From the NCBI GenBank assembly GCA_013416795.1, contig RQSC01000020.1, positions 273,188-285,687 of the forward strand: a stretch of 12,500 bases of DNA, written 5' to 3'. Of this stretch, positions 1-9,805 are shown piece after piece. The DNA comes from Prasinococcaceae sp. CCMP 1430. Taxonomy: Eukaryota; Prasinodermophyta; Palmophyllophyceae; Prasinococcales; Prasinococcaceae. A program made the position numbers and the translations under genes. A model generated the notes under the pieces. It made no database searches. It was not told the DNA's origin and worked only from the letters and a program-made list of their open reading frames with translations. How positions within the stretch are numbered: the stretch's first letter is position 1; each line of letters begins with the position of its first letter.

Positions 1-239
1 CGCGGGGCGCCGCGGCCGGGCGCTGCCGTTACGCGCGGGGGTGCGCGGCGGAGGCCGATCGCGCGAGCGCGCGGGGGGGTGAACGAGGGCCGGGCTAAGG
101 GGGGAGCCGGCCGAGGCAGGGGAGAGGGAGCGTGCCACACTGCACGGCCCGTGCAGCGTCCACGCGCGCCCTCCCAACACATCCCCGTGTCCGCCCCCCC
201 ACACACACACCGCCCGGCCCCCGCGTTCCCGCAGCGACC
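1..239. other. 5' flank of adenosine kinase
   Basis: This is GC-rich sequence with no coding region I can support. It should hold the promoter and 5' UTR of the adenosine kinase gene. Just upstream of the start codon, a pyrimidine-rich stretch ends in a splice-acceptor-like ttcccgcag (about 226-234), followed by cgaccATGG. This could be the 3' end of a 5'-UTR intron, but I cannot identify its donor. A short (CA) run lies near 201-210. No TATA box is evident. Confidence 0.4.
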
Positions 240-1562
<1,323 letters not shown>

Positions 1563-1802
1563 ACAGTTCGATGTTGCTAGGCTTGGTAGAGCTCTCCGAC
1601 TCTGGTCTTCTCACTAGTAACATCCAGTACGTCGATTCTTTGCTCTTCGCCCGGCGTCGCCGTCAGCGCATCGCCTGCGCAGCGCACGCGCGCGGATGCA
1701 TGCGGGCGCCCCTCGCGGTGCTGCAGCACCATCAGACAATCCTGCTGCGTTCTTACTTGTACAGTATGATACAGGCGCGAGCAAAGGCCGTGCAGATGAT
1801 AA
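1563..1802. other. convergent intergenic region ADK / PSF2
   Basis: These 240 bases separate the stop codons of two convergent genes, so they should carry both 3' UTRs and cleavage sites. The stretch is less GC-rich than the flanking exons. I find no AATAAA on either strand and no supportable coding region. Confidence 0.6.
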
Positions 1803-2618
1803 TCAGCGCAACCGGCGTGGCTGCGACCGCTGCTCGGCGCTGCCATCGCCGGCGCCATAGCCGACCCCGTCCGCGAGCTGCGTTTGTGTCCCCGGCGCAG
1901 CCTCGCTCGCGCTGTACTTGCCGTACGCGCCGAGCGCCTTGACCATGAAAGGTCGCACCACGTTCAGCTCCGAGTGCGAGATGTTTTCGATGGGCACATC
2001 CAGCGTGCGCTCCTTCAGCCCCGCGAGCGCCGAGTGTAGCTTGTTCTGCCTCACCGCGCGCAGGTCTTCCACGAGGCAGCGCACTCGCTCCGATCTCGGC
2101 ACGTCCTCTCTCGCATCCCGCAGTAGCAGCATCGCCATCTCGTAGTAGTAGAAGGGCAGGGAGTGGAACTCGTTCGCGTTGCGGTCCTCCTCGAGCGCGT
2201 CGGCGAGCGTGTCCGCGTTGAGCCAGGCGGGCGGCTGCACCTCGCATCTGTTCCGCCGCCTGAGGCTGAGTGCGAGCCAAAGCGGCACCTCGACGGGCTG
2301 CAGCGCTTTGAAGGGGCCGAACGCGCCGCTCATGGTCACCACTTTGTCCGATGTGAAGCGCGGGACTATGGACACCTTCTCATCCTCCGCGAGGTACACC
2401 ACCTGCGGCGCGCGAAAGAGAGGAAGAAAAGCGAGCGCAGGCAAGGCAGAGGTGTGAGCAGTGCAATGCGGAGGCGCACGCGCGGGTTGAGGCGCAGGCA
2501 ACACCCGCTGGCACCCTTGCCAGCGCAGCCGGAGAGCGCAATCGGGGACACGGTGCGGCGAATGCAGGTGGCGGGCTGTGGAGGGGCTCGCGCTGGGCGG
2601 AGGCTGCGAGCTCGCCAT
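1803..2618 (-). CDS. PSF2: DNA replication complex GINS subunit Psf2 (2 exons, first uncertain)
   Basis: Psf2 is one of four GINS subunits; GINS joins Cdc45 and Mcm2-7 to form the replicative helicase in the nucleus. The main exon (2402-1803) encodes 199 residues with the typical order: VVYLAEDEKVSIVP, then GPFKALQPVEVPLWLAL, then LPFYYYEMAMLLL, then the helix VRCLVEDLRAVRQNKL and NVVRPFMVKAL. This matches the known A and B domains almost end to end. A strong acceptor (pyrimidine tract then cgccgcag, 2410-2403) precedes the exon. The likely first exon begins at the ATG at 2618 (G at -3, G at +4) and may end at 2505 with donor gtgttg, in phase 0. That gives about 237 residues against ~185 in human; the excess is an N-terminal Ser/Pro-rich stretch and a ~30-residue C-terminal tail. 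The intron would be 102 bases with no in-frame stop, so the first-exon limits are inferred. Confidence 0.92.
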   Translation of the reverse strand: MASSQPPPSASPSTARHLHSPHRVPDCALRLRWQGCQRVLPAPQPARAPPHCTAHTSALPALAFLPLFRAPQVVYLAEDEKVSIVPRFTSDKVVTMSGAFGPFKALQPVEVPLWLALSLRRRNRCEVQPPAWLNADTLADALEEDRNANEFHSLPFYYYEMAMLLLRDAREDVPRSERVRCLVEDLRAVRQNKLHSALAGLKERTLDVPIENISHSELNVVRPFMVKALGAYGKYSASEAAPGTQTQLADGVGYGAGDGSAEQRSQPRRLR

Positions 2619-3072
2619 GGCGTGCTGCGACACGCTGTGCCGCCGCCCACCCGCGGCCAGGGCGCCCACGCCGCGCGCGCGCGCGAATACGCGCGCATTC
2701 GCCACTCGGCACCCGCGAGGCCATCGCCGACACAAACAGATGGCTGATGAATGATCACTCTGACTGACTGACTGACTGACTGCTGATCAACAAGCAAGGG
2801 CTGGCTGATGAGACTCCTGCTGACCGATCCGATCAAATACTCTCGGTCAGCCAACCAACCTGACTGATGGCGCGACGCCATCATTTCGTGCAGTCCGGCT
2901 CGGGCTCGGCCGGCGCGCGTCCATGCTGCCCCGGCCCCGCGCGCCCATCCGCGCCTGGGCCCCGCCCGCTGCGGCCCAGCCAACCGGCCAGCCAGAGGCG
3001 CCCAGGCAGGTGGGAGGGGAGCAGCAGCGCGGATGGGCGGGCGCAAAGGGCGGGAAGCGCTTTTCAGGCGAA
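2619..3072. promoter_or_regulatory. divergent intergenic region PSF2 / Miro
   Basis: These ~450 bases lie between two head-to-head genes and must contain both promoters. A relatively AT-rich island at about 2735-2870 stands out from the GC-rich surroundings. It carries a TGAC tandem repeat and two TGATCA palindromes. I see no clear TATA box. A pyrimidine-rich gcgcttttcag (about 3057-3067) just before the Miro ATG could be the acceptor of a 5'-UTR intron. Confidence 0.45.
2761..2782. repeat. (TGAC)5 tetranucleotide repeat
   Basis: Five and a half perfect TGAC units lie in the AT-richer island between the divergent PSF2 and Miro genes. TGATCA hexamers flank the repeat at 2752-2757 and 2784-2789. 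It may be a plain microsatellite or a cluster of TGAC-core bZIP-type sites; the sequence alone cannot decide. Confidence 0.85.
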
Positions 3073-5256
3073 ATGGTCGGAATGGTGCGTTTGCAGAGAG
3101 AGCAGGTGGCAGCCGGCGCAGGCGCGCAGGCCCCGGCGCAGCAGGGTGCGCGGGCAGGCGGCGCACCCGTAGCGCCCGCGGGGAGCGGGCGCGCTGTGGT
3201 GCGCATCCTGGTGGTAGGTGACAAGGGCGTGGGCAAGACGTCGTTGGTGGCTGCAGTGGCGACCAAGTCATTCCCGGAGGGCGAGGTGCCCTCCACACAG
3301 CCGCTGACGGTGCTCGCCGCCGACGAGCTGCCGGACAATGTGCCCGTGCACATCACCGACAGCGACGCGCCAGCGGACCACGCCGCGCTGCGCGACGAGG
3401 TGCGCGCCACCGACGTGATCGTGCTCACGTACGCGGCGGACGACGACGCCTCCCTCGCGCGCGTGCGAACGCACTGGCTGCCTGAGCTGCGCGCCGCGGG
3501 CGCGGCCGTGCCAGTTGTGCTCGTGGGCTGCCGGCTGGACCTGCGCAGCTCGGCCAACCGCAACGCGACGCTCATGGAGGTCATTCAGCCCATCATGAAC
3601 GCGTTCTCCGAAGTGGAGACCTGCCTCGAGTGCAGCGCGAAGAAGCTCATCTACGTCACCGAGGTCTTCTACTACGCGCAGAAGGCCGTGCTGCACCCGA
3701 CCGCGCCGCTGTACGACACCGAAACTGGCGAGCTCAAGACGGACTGCGTGCGCGCGCTGAAGCGCATATTCGTGCTGTGCGACAAGGACAAGGACTCCCT
3801 GCTGAGCGATGAGGAGCTTAACGGCTTCCAGGTGCGCTGCTTTCGCGCCCCGCTGCAGCCCGAGGAGCTCGCGGGAGTCAAGCGCGTCATCGGGGACAAG
3901 ATGCCCAGCGAGGTGTCCGCTGAGGGCGTGACCTTCAAGGGCTTCCTGTACCTGCACGCGCTCTTCATCGAGAAGGGCCGCATGGAGACGACGTGGACCG
4001 TGCTCAGGCGCTTCGGGTACTCAGATGACCTCGCCCTGGCCCCTGAGCTCCTCGCGCTGCCGTTCGCGTACGAGGCGTCGCAGTCGGTGGAGCTTTCGGG
4101 CCGAGCGCGCACCTTCCTGAACTCGTACTTCTCGCGGATCGCCGACCCGCACGGGGACGGCTTCGCCACGCGCCGCGAGCTCGACGAGCTTTTCTACCCC
4201 GTGCCCACCTCGCCGTGGGAGGGCGACGGCGTAATGGTGGAGGAGGATGCCGACGGCAGGCTCGGCCAGAGCGCCTTCATGGCCCACTGGGCGGCGACGG
4301 CGCGGCGCTCGCCGCAGGCCGCGCACGCGGCGCTCACGTACCTTGGCTTCTCCGACGACGGGGCGCATGGCGGGGGCACCAGTGACTCCAGCAGCGTGGG
4401 TGGGCATGCCAGCGGTGGCATGCAAAGCATTGGGGCGGGCGGCGGAGGGGGGTGCAGCAGCGCGCTGGTCGTGAGCAGGCCGCGCGGTGCGGAGCGGCGG
4501 CGGCGGCGCGTGGGCCGCACGACGCTGCGCTGCGTGCTCGTCGGCGCCAAGGGCGCCGGCAAGCGGGGGCTGATGAACGGGCTGGTGGGGCGCCCGTACG
4601 ACGCGGCCCTGCCAGACGGGGTGACCACCGCCGCAGGGTGCATGATGGCGGTTGAGGGGATGGATGCGCAGGCGACCGCAACGCTGCTCCTCACGGCACT
4701 GGACGTCGACGCCGACTGCCGCGCCGACTCGATCGTCGCCGCGGCGGGACTCGAGTCGGCAGACTGCTGCGCCTTCGTCTTCGACAGCTCGTCGGCGGAG
4801 AGCTACCGTGTGGCGCACGCGGCGCTATTGCAGGTGGCCGAATGGTCGGCAGGCACCGACGCCGACCTGCCGTGCCTCATGGTAGCAGCCAAGGATGACC
4901 TGGGCATGGCGGAGGACATCGCGTCGAGGTCGAGCGAATTCTGTGCCTCGCTGGGTCTCGAGCCTCCCGTGCAGACGAGCGTGCGCGCAGGCGATGCCAA
5001 AACCGTCTACGAGCACATGCTCAGCGTGGCGGTGGACGTCAGCGCGGGGGTGCCTGAGACGGAGGCGAGCAGGCTTGCGCGCGCGCGCCGGAAGCAGCTC
5101 GTCACGTACGCGGCGTATGGCGCGGCCGCGCTCGGCGCGGTTGCGATCGGGGCATACATGTATCGCCTGGCCACGTCCACCAGCAAGCGCCGCGATGACG
5201 ATGGCAGGAGCGGCAGCTCTGCCCCGGCCTTCGCGAGCGCTCGCCTGGACCTGTAA
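3073..5256 (+). CDS. MIRO: mitochondrial Rho GTPase Miro
   Basis: Miro is a tail-anchored outer-mitochondrial-membrane protein that links mitochondria to transport and to ER contacts. It has two GTPase domains flanking two EF-hands. From the ATG at 3073 the protein is 727 residues (usual ~620-660). Order: N-terminal GTPase with P-loop GDKGVGKTS (49-57), G4-position CRLD (153-156) and SAKK (188-191); first EF-hand loop DKDKDSLLSDEE (237-248), with all acidic ligands; second EF-hand loop DPHGDGFATRRE (358-369); a ~50-residue Gly/Ser/Arg linker; C-terminal GTPase with P-loop GAKGAGKRG (491-499) and AAKDDL (605-610); and one C-terminal membrane helix (~679-697) followed by SKRR, the expected tail anchor. 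The C-terminal P-loop has Arg where Ser/Thr normally binds magnesium. The reading frame is open upstream to an ATG at 2923; that extension is low-complexity, so I prefer 3073 (G at -3 and +4). Single coding exon; convergent with the neurochondrin-like gene. Confidence 0.95.
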   Translation: MVGMVRLQREQVAAGAGAQAPAQQGARAGGAPVAPAGSGRAVVRILVVGDKGVGKTSLVAAVATKSFPEGEVPSTQPLTVLAADELPDNVPVHITDSDAPADHAALRDEVRATDVIVLTYAADDDASLARVRTHWLPELRAAGAAVPVVLVGCRLDLRSSANRNATLMEVIQPIMNAFSEVETCLECSAKKLIYVTEVFYYAQKAVLHPTAPLYDTETGELKTDCVRALKRIFVLCDKDKDSLLSDEELNGFQVRCFRAPLQPEELAGVKRVIGDKMPSEVSAEGVTFKGFLYLHALFIEKGRMETTWTVLRRFGYSDDLALAPELLALPFAYEASQSVELSGRARTFLNSYFSRIADPHGDGFATRRELDELFYPVPTSPWEGDGVMVEEDADGRLGQSAFMAHWAATARRSPQAAHAALTYLGFSDDGAHGGGTSDSSSVGGHASGGMQSIGAGGGGGCSSALVVSRPRGAERRRRRVGRTTLRCVLVGAKGAGKRGLMNGLVGRPYDAALPDGVTTAAGCMMAVEGMDAQATATLLLTALDVDADCRADSIVAAAGLESADCCAFVFDSSSAESYRVAHAALLQVAEWSAGTDADLPCLMVAAKDDLGMAEDIASRSSEFCASLGLEPPVQTSVRAGDAKTVYEHMLSVAVDVSAGVPETEASRLARARRKQLVTYAAYGAAALGAVAIGAYMYRLATSTSKRRDDDGRSGSSAPAFASARLDL

Positions 5257-5586
5257 GTCACGCGACTCTCCAGCGAGTCCTCGCCCGTGCGAGTGCGGGT
5301 CCCCGCGTTCCCGAGAGGTCGCGCATTGCTGCGCTCGCGCTCCTCGCTCGCGGTCCCTGGGAGCTCGTTGCCCTCACCGGCGCCGGCCGGCTCGCGTGCC
5401 TCCGGCGCGCGCGCCTCGCCCACCCCCGTGTCAACCAATGCTTGGACCTCGCTCACGCACATGTACGCTCGTGACTGTTGACCGTCGCCTTTCGGCCCTG
5501 CTGGGACCCTTTCCCGCGTGCGGACAGATCTTTCGGGGCGCCACGTGAGCACCACGTGCTGCCTGTTGTCCCCCCCACCCAACACA
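5257..5586. other. convergent intergenic region Miro / neurochondrin-like
   Basis: This holds the 3' ends of two convergent genes, with no supportable coding region and no AATAAA on either strand. Two CACGTG hexamers sit 11 bases apart at 5542-5547 and 5553-5558. The opposite-strand open frames across this stretch look like products of high GC content. Confidence 0.55.
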
Positions 5587-7785
5587 TCACGCTGACGAAA
5601 GCGCTTTCATTCGCGAAAGCGTCGCGCGTCGCACCTCCACCTCACATGTGCTTTGGTCCCCATCTCCCCCCACGGGCACCCTCCGTCCTCGCTCGTGGGC
5701 CCATCGCGCGTCCCCCAAATCCGCCGTTTCCGCGCCTGCGCGCATCGGATTTCGCGGTGGGGGCCGCGATCCCGGCGGGTCGATCGGGCCCGCGCCGCTC
5801 CGATCCGCACCTCCGACCGACGCAAAAGGGGAAACCACTGGATACGAGCGGCTCGCGCGGTATCGCGCCGCGGACGCGCAGGCAAAAGCGCACTGCCGGG
5901 GGGCCGCCGTCGTCCCTCGCGCGCGGATTGGCGGGAAGCGAAGCGCCGCGCGACGCCGCGCGCCCTCGAAGCAGCCCGGCGCCTCGGCGCCCAGCCGGCA
6001 CACGAGATCCGCAGCGGCCTCAGCCAGTGACCGCCACTTGTCTGCGATGGAGCCCTCATCGGCGAGTGCGCCCACCTCTTCTAGCTCAAGTACGAACTCC
6101 GCGGCAACATCAGTCGCCTCGAGCACCGCGGCGAAGGCGTCCGCCTCCGTCTTGGCGGGAAGGCCTGCACCCATTGCGCCGTTTCCTCCGTCCCCGCCCG
6201 CGCCCGCCTCCGCCAGCGCTGCAACACACGCGCCTAGGAGCGAGTAGCAGGCGGGCAGCACCGCCAGCGCGTCGCGCGCCGTCGCCTGCGCGGCGTCGCC
6301 GGCGAGCGCACGGTCCGCACGGGCCTGCGCCTCGCGCTCGCGTCGCGCATTTTCGGAGGGCACCGGCCCAGGCTCGGGGGTGGGCGCACTGTTTGCGGCC
6401 GGAGCGTCACCTCCACCCCCGTTCGCGGTGTGGACGCAAGCACGGCGCACGACGTCATGCTCATGCGCCGCGAGGCGCATGGCGTCATTTTGCAGCACCT
6501 CCACCTCGATGCGAGCGACGCGCGCACACAGCGCGAGCAGCGCGCCAGCGGGGAGCTGGAGGCCCGCCGGGGTATCGTTGGCGGGGTCGCAGAGGTAAGC
6601 GCTCGACACCTCGGGGGACATGCCGCCTTCGCAGAGCACTGCTGCCAGAACCTCGAGCGCTGCGGCCCTGTGCTCGGGCTTGATCTTGGCTGCGATGACG
6701 CCGGCGAGCGCGCCGCGCAGAGAATCCAGCCCGCCGCCTGCTGCAGCGGCGGCCAGCGCGCGCGGTCGGCTGCGCGCGCGGCGGGCCAGCGCAGCGAGCG
6801 CGACGAAGCGTGTCACGCCGGCGCTCGCCGCCGCCAGCGCACCCAGCGCGCACAGTGCGTCTGCCTCCGCGCCCACGTCAGCCCCCGCCGCCGCCGCGGT
6901 CGCGAGCAGCTCGGCCAGGAGGCAAGCCTTTTCGAGAAACGCGTCCTTCGAGGCGCCGCCGCCCCGCACCTGCCCACGACGGCCCTCCGCGCCGCCACCC
7001 TCCGAGCGCGCGAGCGCGCGCGCGAACGCGGCAAGCGTGCGCGTAAATCCCGCTGCAAAGAGGGCATCGAGACCCGCGGCAGCGCCCACCGCACCGACGA
7101 CCACGCCGTCCGCGCACGCGCGAGCGCACTCGAAGGCGTCCGACCCCGCCGCAAGCGCGGCCGCCCTGCTCGCCGCGGCGTCGCCGGCGTCGTCCTTTCC
7201 CCCCGCCTCCCCGGTCGTGTGCTCTGGACATCCGTCGGGCGCGCTCACGAGCGCGGACGCCGCGTCTTCGACAACACGCACCAGCGCGGGCGCGTGCCGC
7301 GACGCAAGGGCGCCCGCAAGCTCTGGCGCGCCGCGGGCGAACGTCGAGCAGATGCTCGCGCCGAGCTGCCTGTACGCCGCGCCGTTGGCCACCCCCGCGT
7401 TGCTGTTGAGCAGCCTCCCCAAAAGAGACGGCGCCATCGCAGCGTACAGCCGGCGCAGCGCGTGCGTGGGCGCGTCGGCGCCCGCGAGGAGCTTGGCGGC
7501 GAGCAGCGCGCCGGCGAGCCGCCGCTCGTCGCTGCCAGCGCGCAGCAGCGCCTCGCATTGCGCGAGCGCCGCCTCGGACTGCGCCGCGGAGGGTGGCGCC
7601 GCACTCGCGCGCGCGCCGCGGCCACCACCGCCGCCGGCGCCGCTTCCGTCGTCGACAGACTCGCCGTCGCCCTGAAGGCCGCCAGCGGCGCCCTCGCCGC
7701 CGGCGCCGGCGCCATTCGGCTTGGCATTCAGGCTTCGTCCCATCGCCGTCAGGTTCGTAGGGTCGGGGTTTGTTTTGGGTTTCAT
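5587..7785 (-). CDS. neurochondrin-family protein (possibly the C-terminal part of a fusion)
   Basis: Neurochondrin proteins are cytoplasmic, all-helical armadillo-like proteins known mainly from animals and plants; their biochemical role is poorly defined. From the ATG at 7785 (A at -3) this is one 732-residue frame, close to human neurochondrin (~729). Residues ~70-600 are Ala/Leu-rich helices. Family-like blocks in the right order are SDERRLAGALLAAKLL (85-100), AYRQLGASICSTFA (137-150), KPEHRAAALEVLAAVLCEGG, LPAGALLALCARVARIEVEV and LPACYSLLGACVAAL. The N-terminal 60 residues are Gly-rich. The last ~125 residues (below ~5960) are basic, Pro/Arg-rich and unlike the acidic helical body, so the true C-terminus may differ through an unseen intron. 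The same frame is open upstream of 7785 into the oxygenase-like exons with no stop, so this may be the C-terminal half of one large protein. I recognise the family from motif order, not from an alignment. Confidence 0.78.
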   Translation of the reverse strand: MKPKTNPDPTNLTAMGRSLNAKPNGAGAGGEGAAGGLQGDGESVDDGSGAGGGGGRGARASAAPPSAAQSEAALAQCEALLRAGSDERRLAGALLAAKLLAGADAPTHALRRLYAAMAPSLLGRLLNSNAGVANGAAYRQLGASICSTFARGAPELAGALASRHAPALVRVVEDAASALVSAPDGCPEHTTGEAGGKDDAGDAAASRAAALAAGSDAFECARACADGVVVGAVGAAAGLDALFAAGFTRTLAAFARALARSEGGGAEGRRGQVRGGGASKDAFLEKACLLAELLATAAAAGADVGAEADALCALGALAAASAGVTRFVALAALARRARSRPRALAAAAAGGGLDSLRGALAGVIAAKIKPEHRAAALEVLAAVLCEGGMSPEVSSAYLCDPANDTPAGLQLPAGALLALCARVARIEVEVLQNDAMRLAAHEHDVVRRACVHTANGGGGDAPAANSAPTPEPGPVPSENARREREAQARADRALAGDAAQATARDALAVLPACYSLLGACVAALAEAGAGGDGGNGAMGAGLPAKTEADAFAAVLEATDVAAEFVLELEEVGALADEGSIADKWRSLAEAAADLVCRLGAEAPGCFEGARRRAALRFPPIRARGTTAAPRQCAFACASAARYRASRSYPVVSPFASVGGADRSGAGPIDPPGSRPPPRNPMRAGAETADLGDARWAHERGRRVPVGGDGDQSTCEVEVRRATLSRMKALSSA

Positions 7786-8812
7786 GGTAGCGTTTGTATT
7801 CAAGGATCCAAACTCGACCCCAACGAGCTCGTCGGCGTCGATGCCCTCCTCGGCGACCTCGCCGCGGACCTCATCCTCGGCGCCTGCGCCTGCCTCGGCG
7901 TCTGATCCCCCCTCTTCGCCGTCGCTGTCGGCACGCAGCACCGCCAGCGTGTCGGAGTAGTCGTGGCGGCCGCCTCCGCCGCCGGCGGAGGCGAAGCGCG
8001 GCAGGTCGAAGCGGGACACGGCGCGCAGCGCGCGCCCCTCGTGGTTGAGGAGGACCGCCTTGCGCGATGCGCGCGTCAGCGCGTGCGGTGTCATGTGCGC
8101 GTGCACGCAAGCGTGTGCGCGCGCGTGTGTGCGTGCGTGCATGCGTGTGTGTACCTTGTGGCGGACGAGGCGGTCGGCGTGGTGGAGGTCGACGCCGCAG
8201 CTGCGAAGGATGTGGTCCACCGCCAGCGGGGCGCGCGCGGACGACGCGAGGTCGGCTGTGTATCGCACTCGTCAGTGCTGTGCTCGTCTTTGACACACAC
8301 GCACGCATACACACGCACACACCAGTACACACACACACGCACACGCACACGCACGCACGTGCACCCGCACTCACCGTCGTCGTCGGAGCCCCCCGCGGCG
8401 GCCTCGAACTCCTCGGGGGTAGGGACGTTGATGGTGTGCACGCGCACGCGCTTGGCCTGCTCCTCGGGCTCGAAGAGGGCGGCGAGGGCGCCTTCCGCGC
8501 CGCCGTCGACGTCGTCGCCATCGAATTCGCCGCCAAGGCCGTAGCGCGCCACGGCGACCTCGTCGAGCTCCTCCACGGCCGCAGGCTTGTCCCCGCGCCA
8601 CCAGTTGAAGAGGTACACCACACGGTCGAAGCCGGCGGCCTCGCCGACGTCCGCATCGGCGTCGGCGTCCCCCTCCGCGGGGGCACCGGCCTCGTCGCCG
8701 CTCTCGGCCTCTTCCTCGCTCCCCTGGGCGATGGCACCGCCGTGGCGGAGGGCGAAACGGCCGAAGGCGCCAATGTCAGCGGCAGACTCTCAGGGGCGCA
8801 CACATGCACATG

Positions 8813-8874
<62 letters not shown>

Positions 8875-8875
8875 N

Positions 8876-8934
<59 letters not shown>

Positions 8935-9636
8935 CCGCACACGCACGCACAGACCCAAGCACGCACGCACCTCGGCGATGACGCCTGCGCCTCCGTCGCT
9001 GCCTCCGCCGTGCCGCCTGGGCGCTCCGTCGAGCACGCCGTGCGAGAGCTCGCCCGGGAAGAGCAGCAGCTGGTCCTCTTCGGGGTAGCACAGCAGCGAG
9101 CGGCGCGGGCGGTGCTGCGCGCCGCGCGCCGCGGCCGCGGCGACGTCCGCAGGCGCCTCTTGCGCGACCACCGTGGGCGACAGGCGCGGGGGCGCCGACT
9201 CCGCTCGCGCCTTCGCGCGCGCGGCTGGGGGCTCGTACGCGTCCAGGTAGAGCACCGAGCTCCACTCGGGCGTGCGAAGCTCGCCGCCAGTGGCGTACGC
9301 CGCCTCGTCCTTCAGAGCGTCGATGCGCCAAGCGGGGAGCGGTCAGCCGCACATCGCGCTGTGGAAGCGCGCGCGCGCCCGCACACACACACACACGGCA
9401 TGGCCTGCCACTGCCACAGCGGCAGCGGCGCGTCTGTCACCCCCGCGCGGACTCACCTTGTCGAAGTGGAAGGCGCGCCCTGAGCCGCCGCGGTACGCCT
9501 GGCACCACCACTCGACGCCGCACCAGTCGGCGGGCAGCAGCCGGCGCACCACGCGCGCGTACAGCGCCGCGGCCGCGTGCGCGGCGGCGTACGCGTGCGC
9601 GCGCGCGTGCGCGCCTGCAGACGCATCTGCGCCTCC
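7786..9636 (-). CDS. 2-oxoglutarate/Fe(II) oxygenase-like protein, 5 exons, 5' end unresolved
   Basis: Exons on the minus strand: A ~9636-9457, B 9309-8971, C 8786-8375, D 8255-8155, E from 8058. Donors are gtgagt, gtgcgt, gtgagt and gtacac; every acceptor is AG and all phases match (0, 0, 1, 0). Exon A ends in GRAFHFDK, whose His-x-Asp fits the iron-binding pair of the jelly-roll oxygenases. Exon B contains QLLLFPGELSHGVL, whose His lies 93 residues later and fits the distal iron ligand. Exon C has VVYLFNWWRGDKP, resembling the last core strand, after an acidic Asp/Ala/Glu insert. Substrate unknown. Exons D and E add LRSCGVDLHHADRLVRHK, AVLLNHEGRALRAVSRF and an acidic tail I do not recognise. 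Exon A's frame has no ATG back to a stop at 9859-9861, so a first exon must lie upstream; ATG 9769 with a short exon joined at 9636 is one phase-compatible guess. Exon E has no stop before the neurochondrin-like part. Confidence 0.62.
8816..8930. repeat. (CA)n microsatellite in oxygenase intron B/C
   Basis: An almost pure CA dinucleotide tract of 115 bases with one undetermined base (N) at 8875. It fills most of the 184-base intron 8970-8787. On the coding strand the intron is GT-rich. The N suggests that the true tract length was not resolved in the assembly. Confidence 0.97.
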
Positions 9637-9793
9637 CTGCGCGCGCGCGTTCGCGCGTGCGTCCCCGACGGCGGCGGCGCGCACGGCGGCTGCGACATGG
9701 CAGCCGCCGCGCGCGGCGCGCGCGGTGTGCGCACTCGCGCTTGCGCACACACGCGCGCACGCACCACATCCTTTGGGTTGGATGTTTAGGGTC

Positions 9794-9805
9794 AAATATA
9801 TAGGG
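9794..9805 (-). promoter_or_regulatory. TATA-box-like element between telomere-repeat-like motifs
   Basis: The minus strand reads CCCTATATATTTG in the only clearly AT-rich patch of this region, 150-160 bases upstream of the first supportable oxygenase exon. Spacing would place transcription start near 9770. Short ACCCTA-type motifs flank it: TTTAGGG at 9785-9791 and TAGGGTT at 9801-9807 on the plus strand. They resemble telo-box promoter elements of plants. The promoter role is inferred. Confidence 0.4.

Noticed and set aside
2847-4818. Minus-strand open frames of 160-265 codons opposite Miro
   Set aside because: They are low-complexity Arg/Ser/Ala sequence with no motifs; Miro on the plus strand explains the region fully.
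5251-5259. Donor-like gtaagt overlapping the Miro stop codon (ctGTAAGTca)
   Set aside because: It could be an alternative splice donor removing the stop, but the protein already ends with a typical tail anchor and basic residues, and no matching coding exon is visible downstream before the convergent gene.
5478-7905. Long plus-strand open frames (up to 491 codons) opposite the neurochondrin-like gene
   Set aside because: They are Arg/Ala/Pro-rich with no family resemblance, as expected from the opposite strand of a GC-rich gene; the minus frame has coherent family blocks.
8067-8370. Possible CRISPR-like or tandem array in the CA/GT-rich stretches
   Set aside because: There are no fixed-length repeats with unique spacers, only simple dinucleotide sequence within introns of a eukaryotic gene.
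8800-8960. Open frames made of His-Thr or Cys-Val repeats across the CA tracts
   Set aside because: Dinucleotide repeats stay open in several frames on both strands; clear splice sites place them inside introns.
9437-9769. Minus-strand Arg-rich open frames from ATGs at 9769 and 9698 as the N-terminus of the oxygenase-like protein
   Set aside because: They are in different frames from the HFDK exon and read as Arg/Ala repeats; continuing without splicing would miss the conserved exon.
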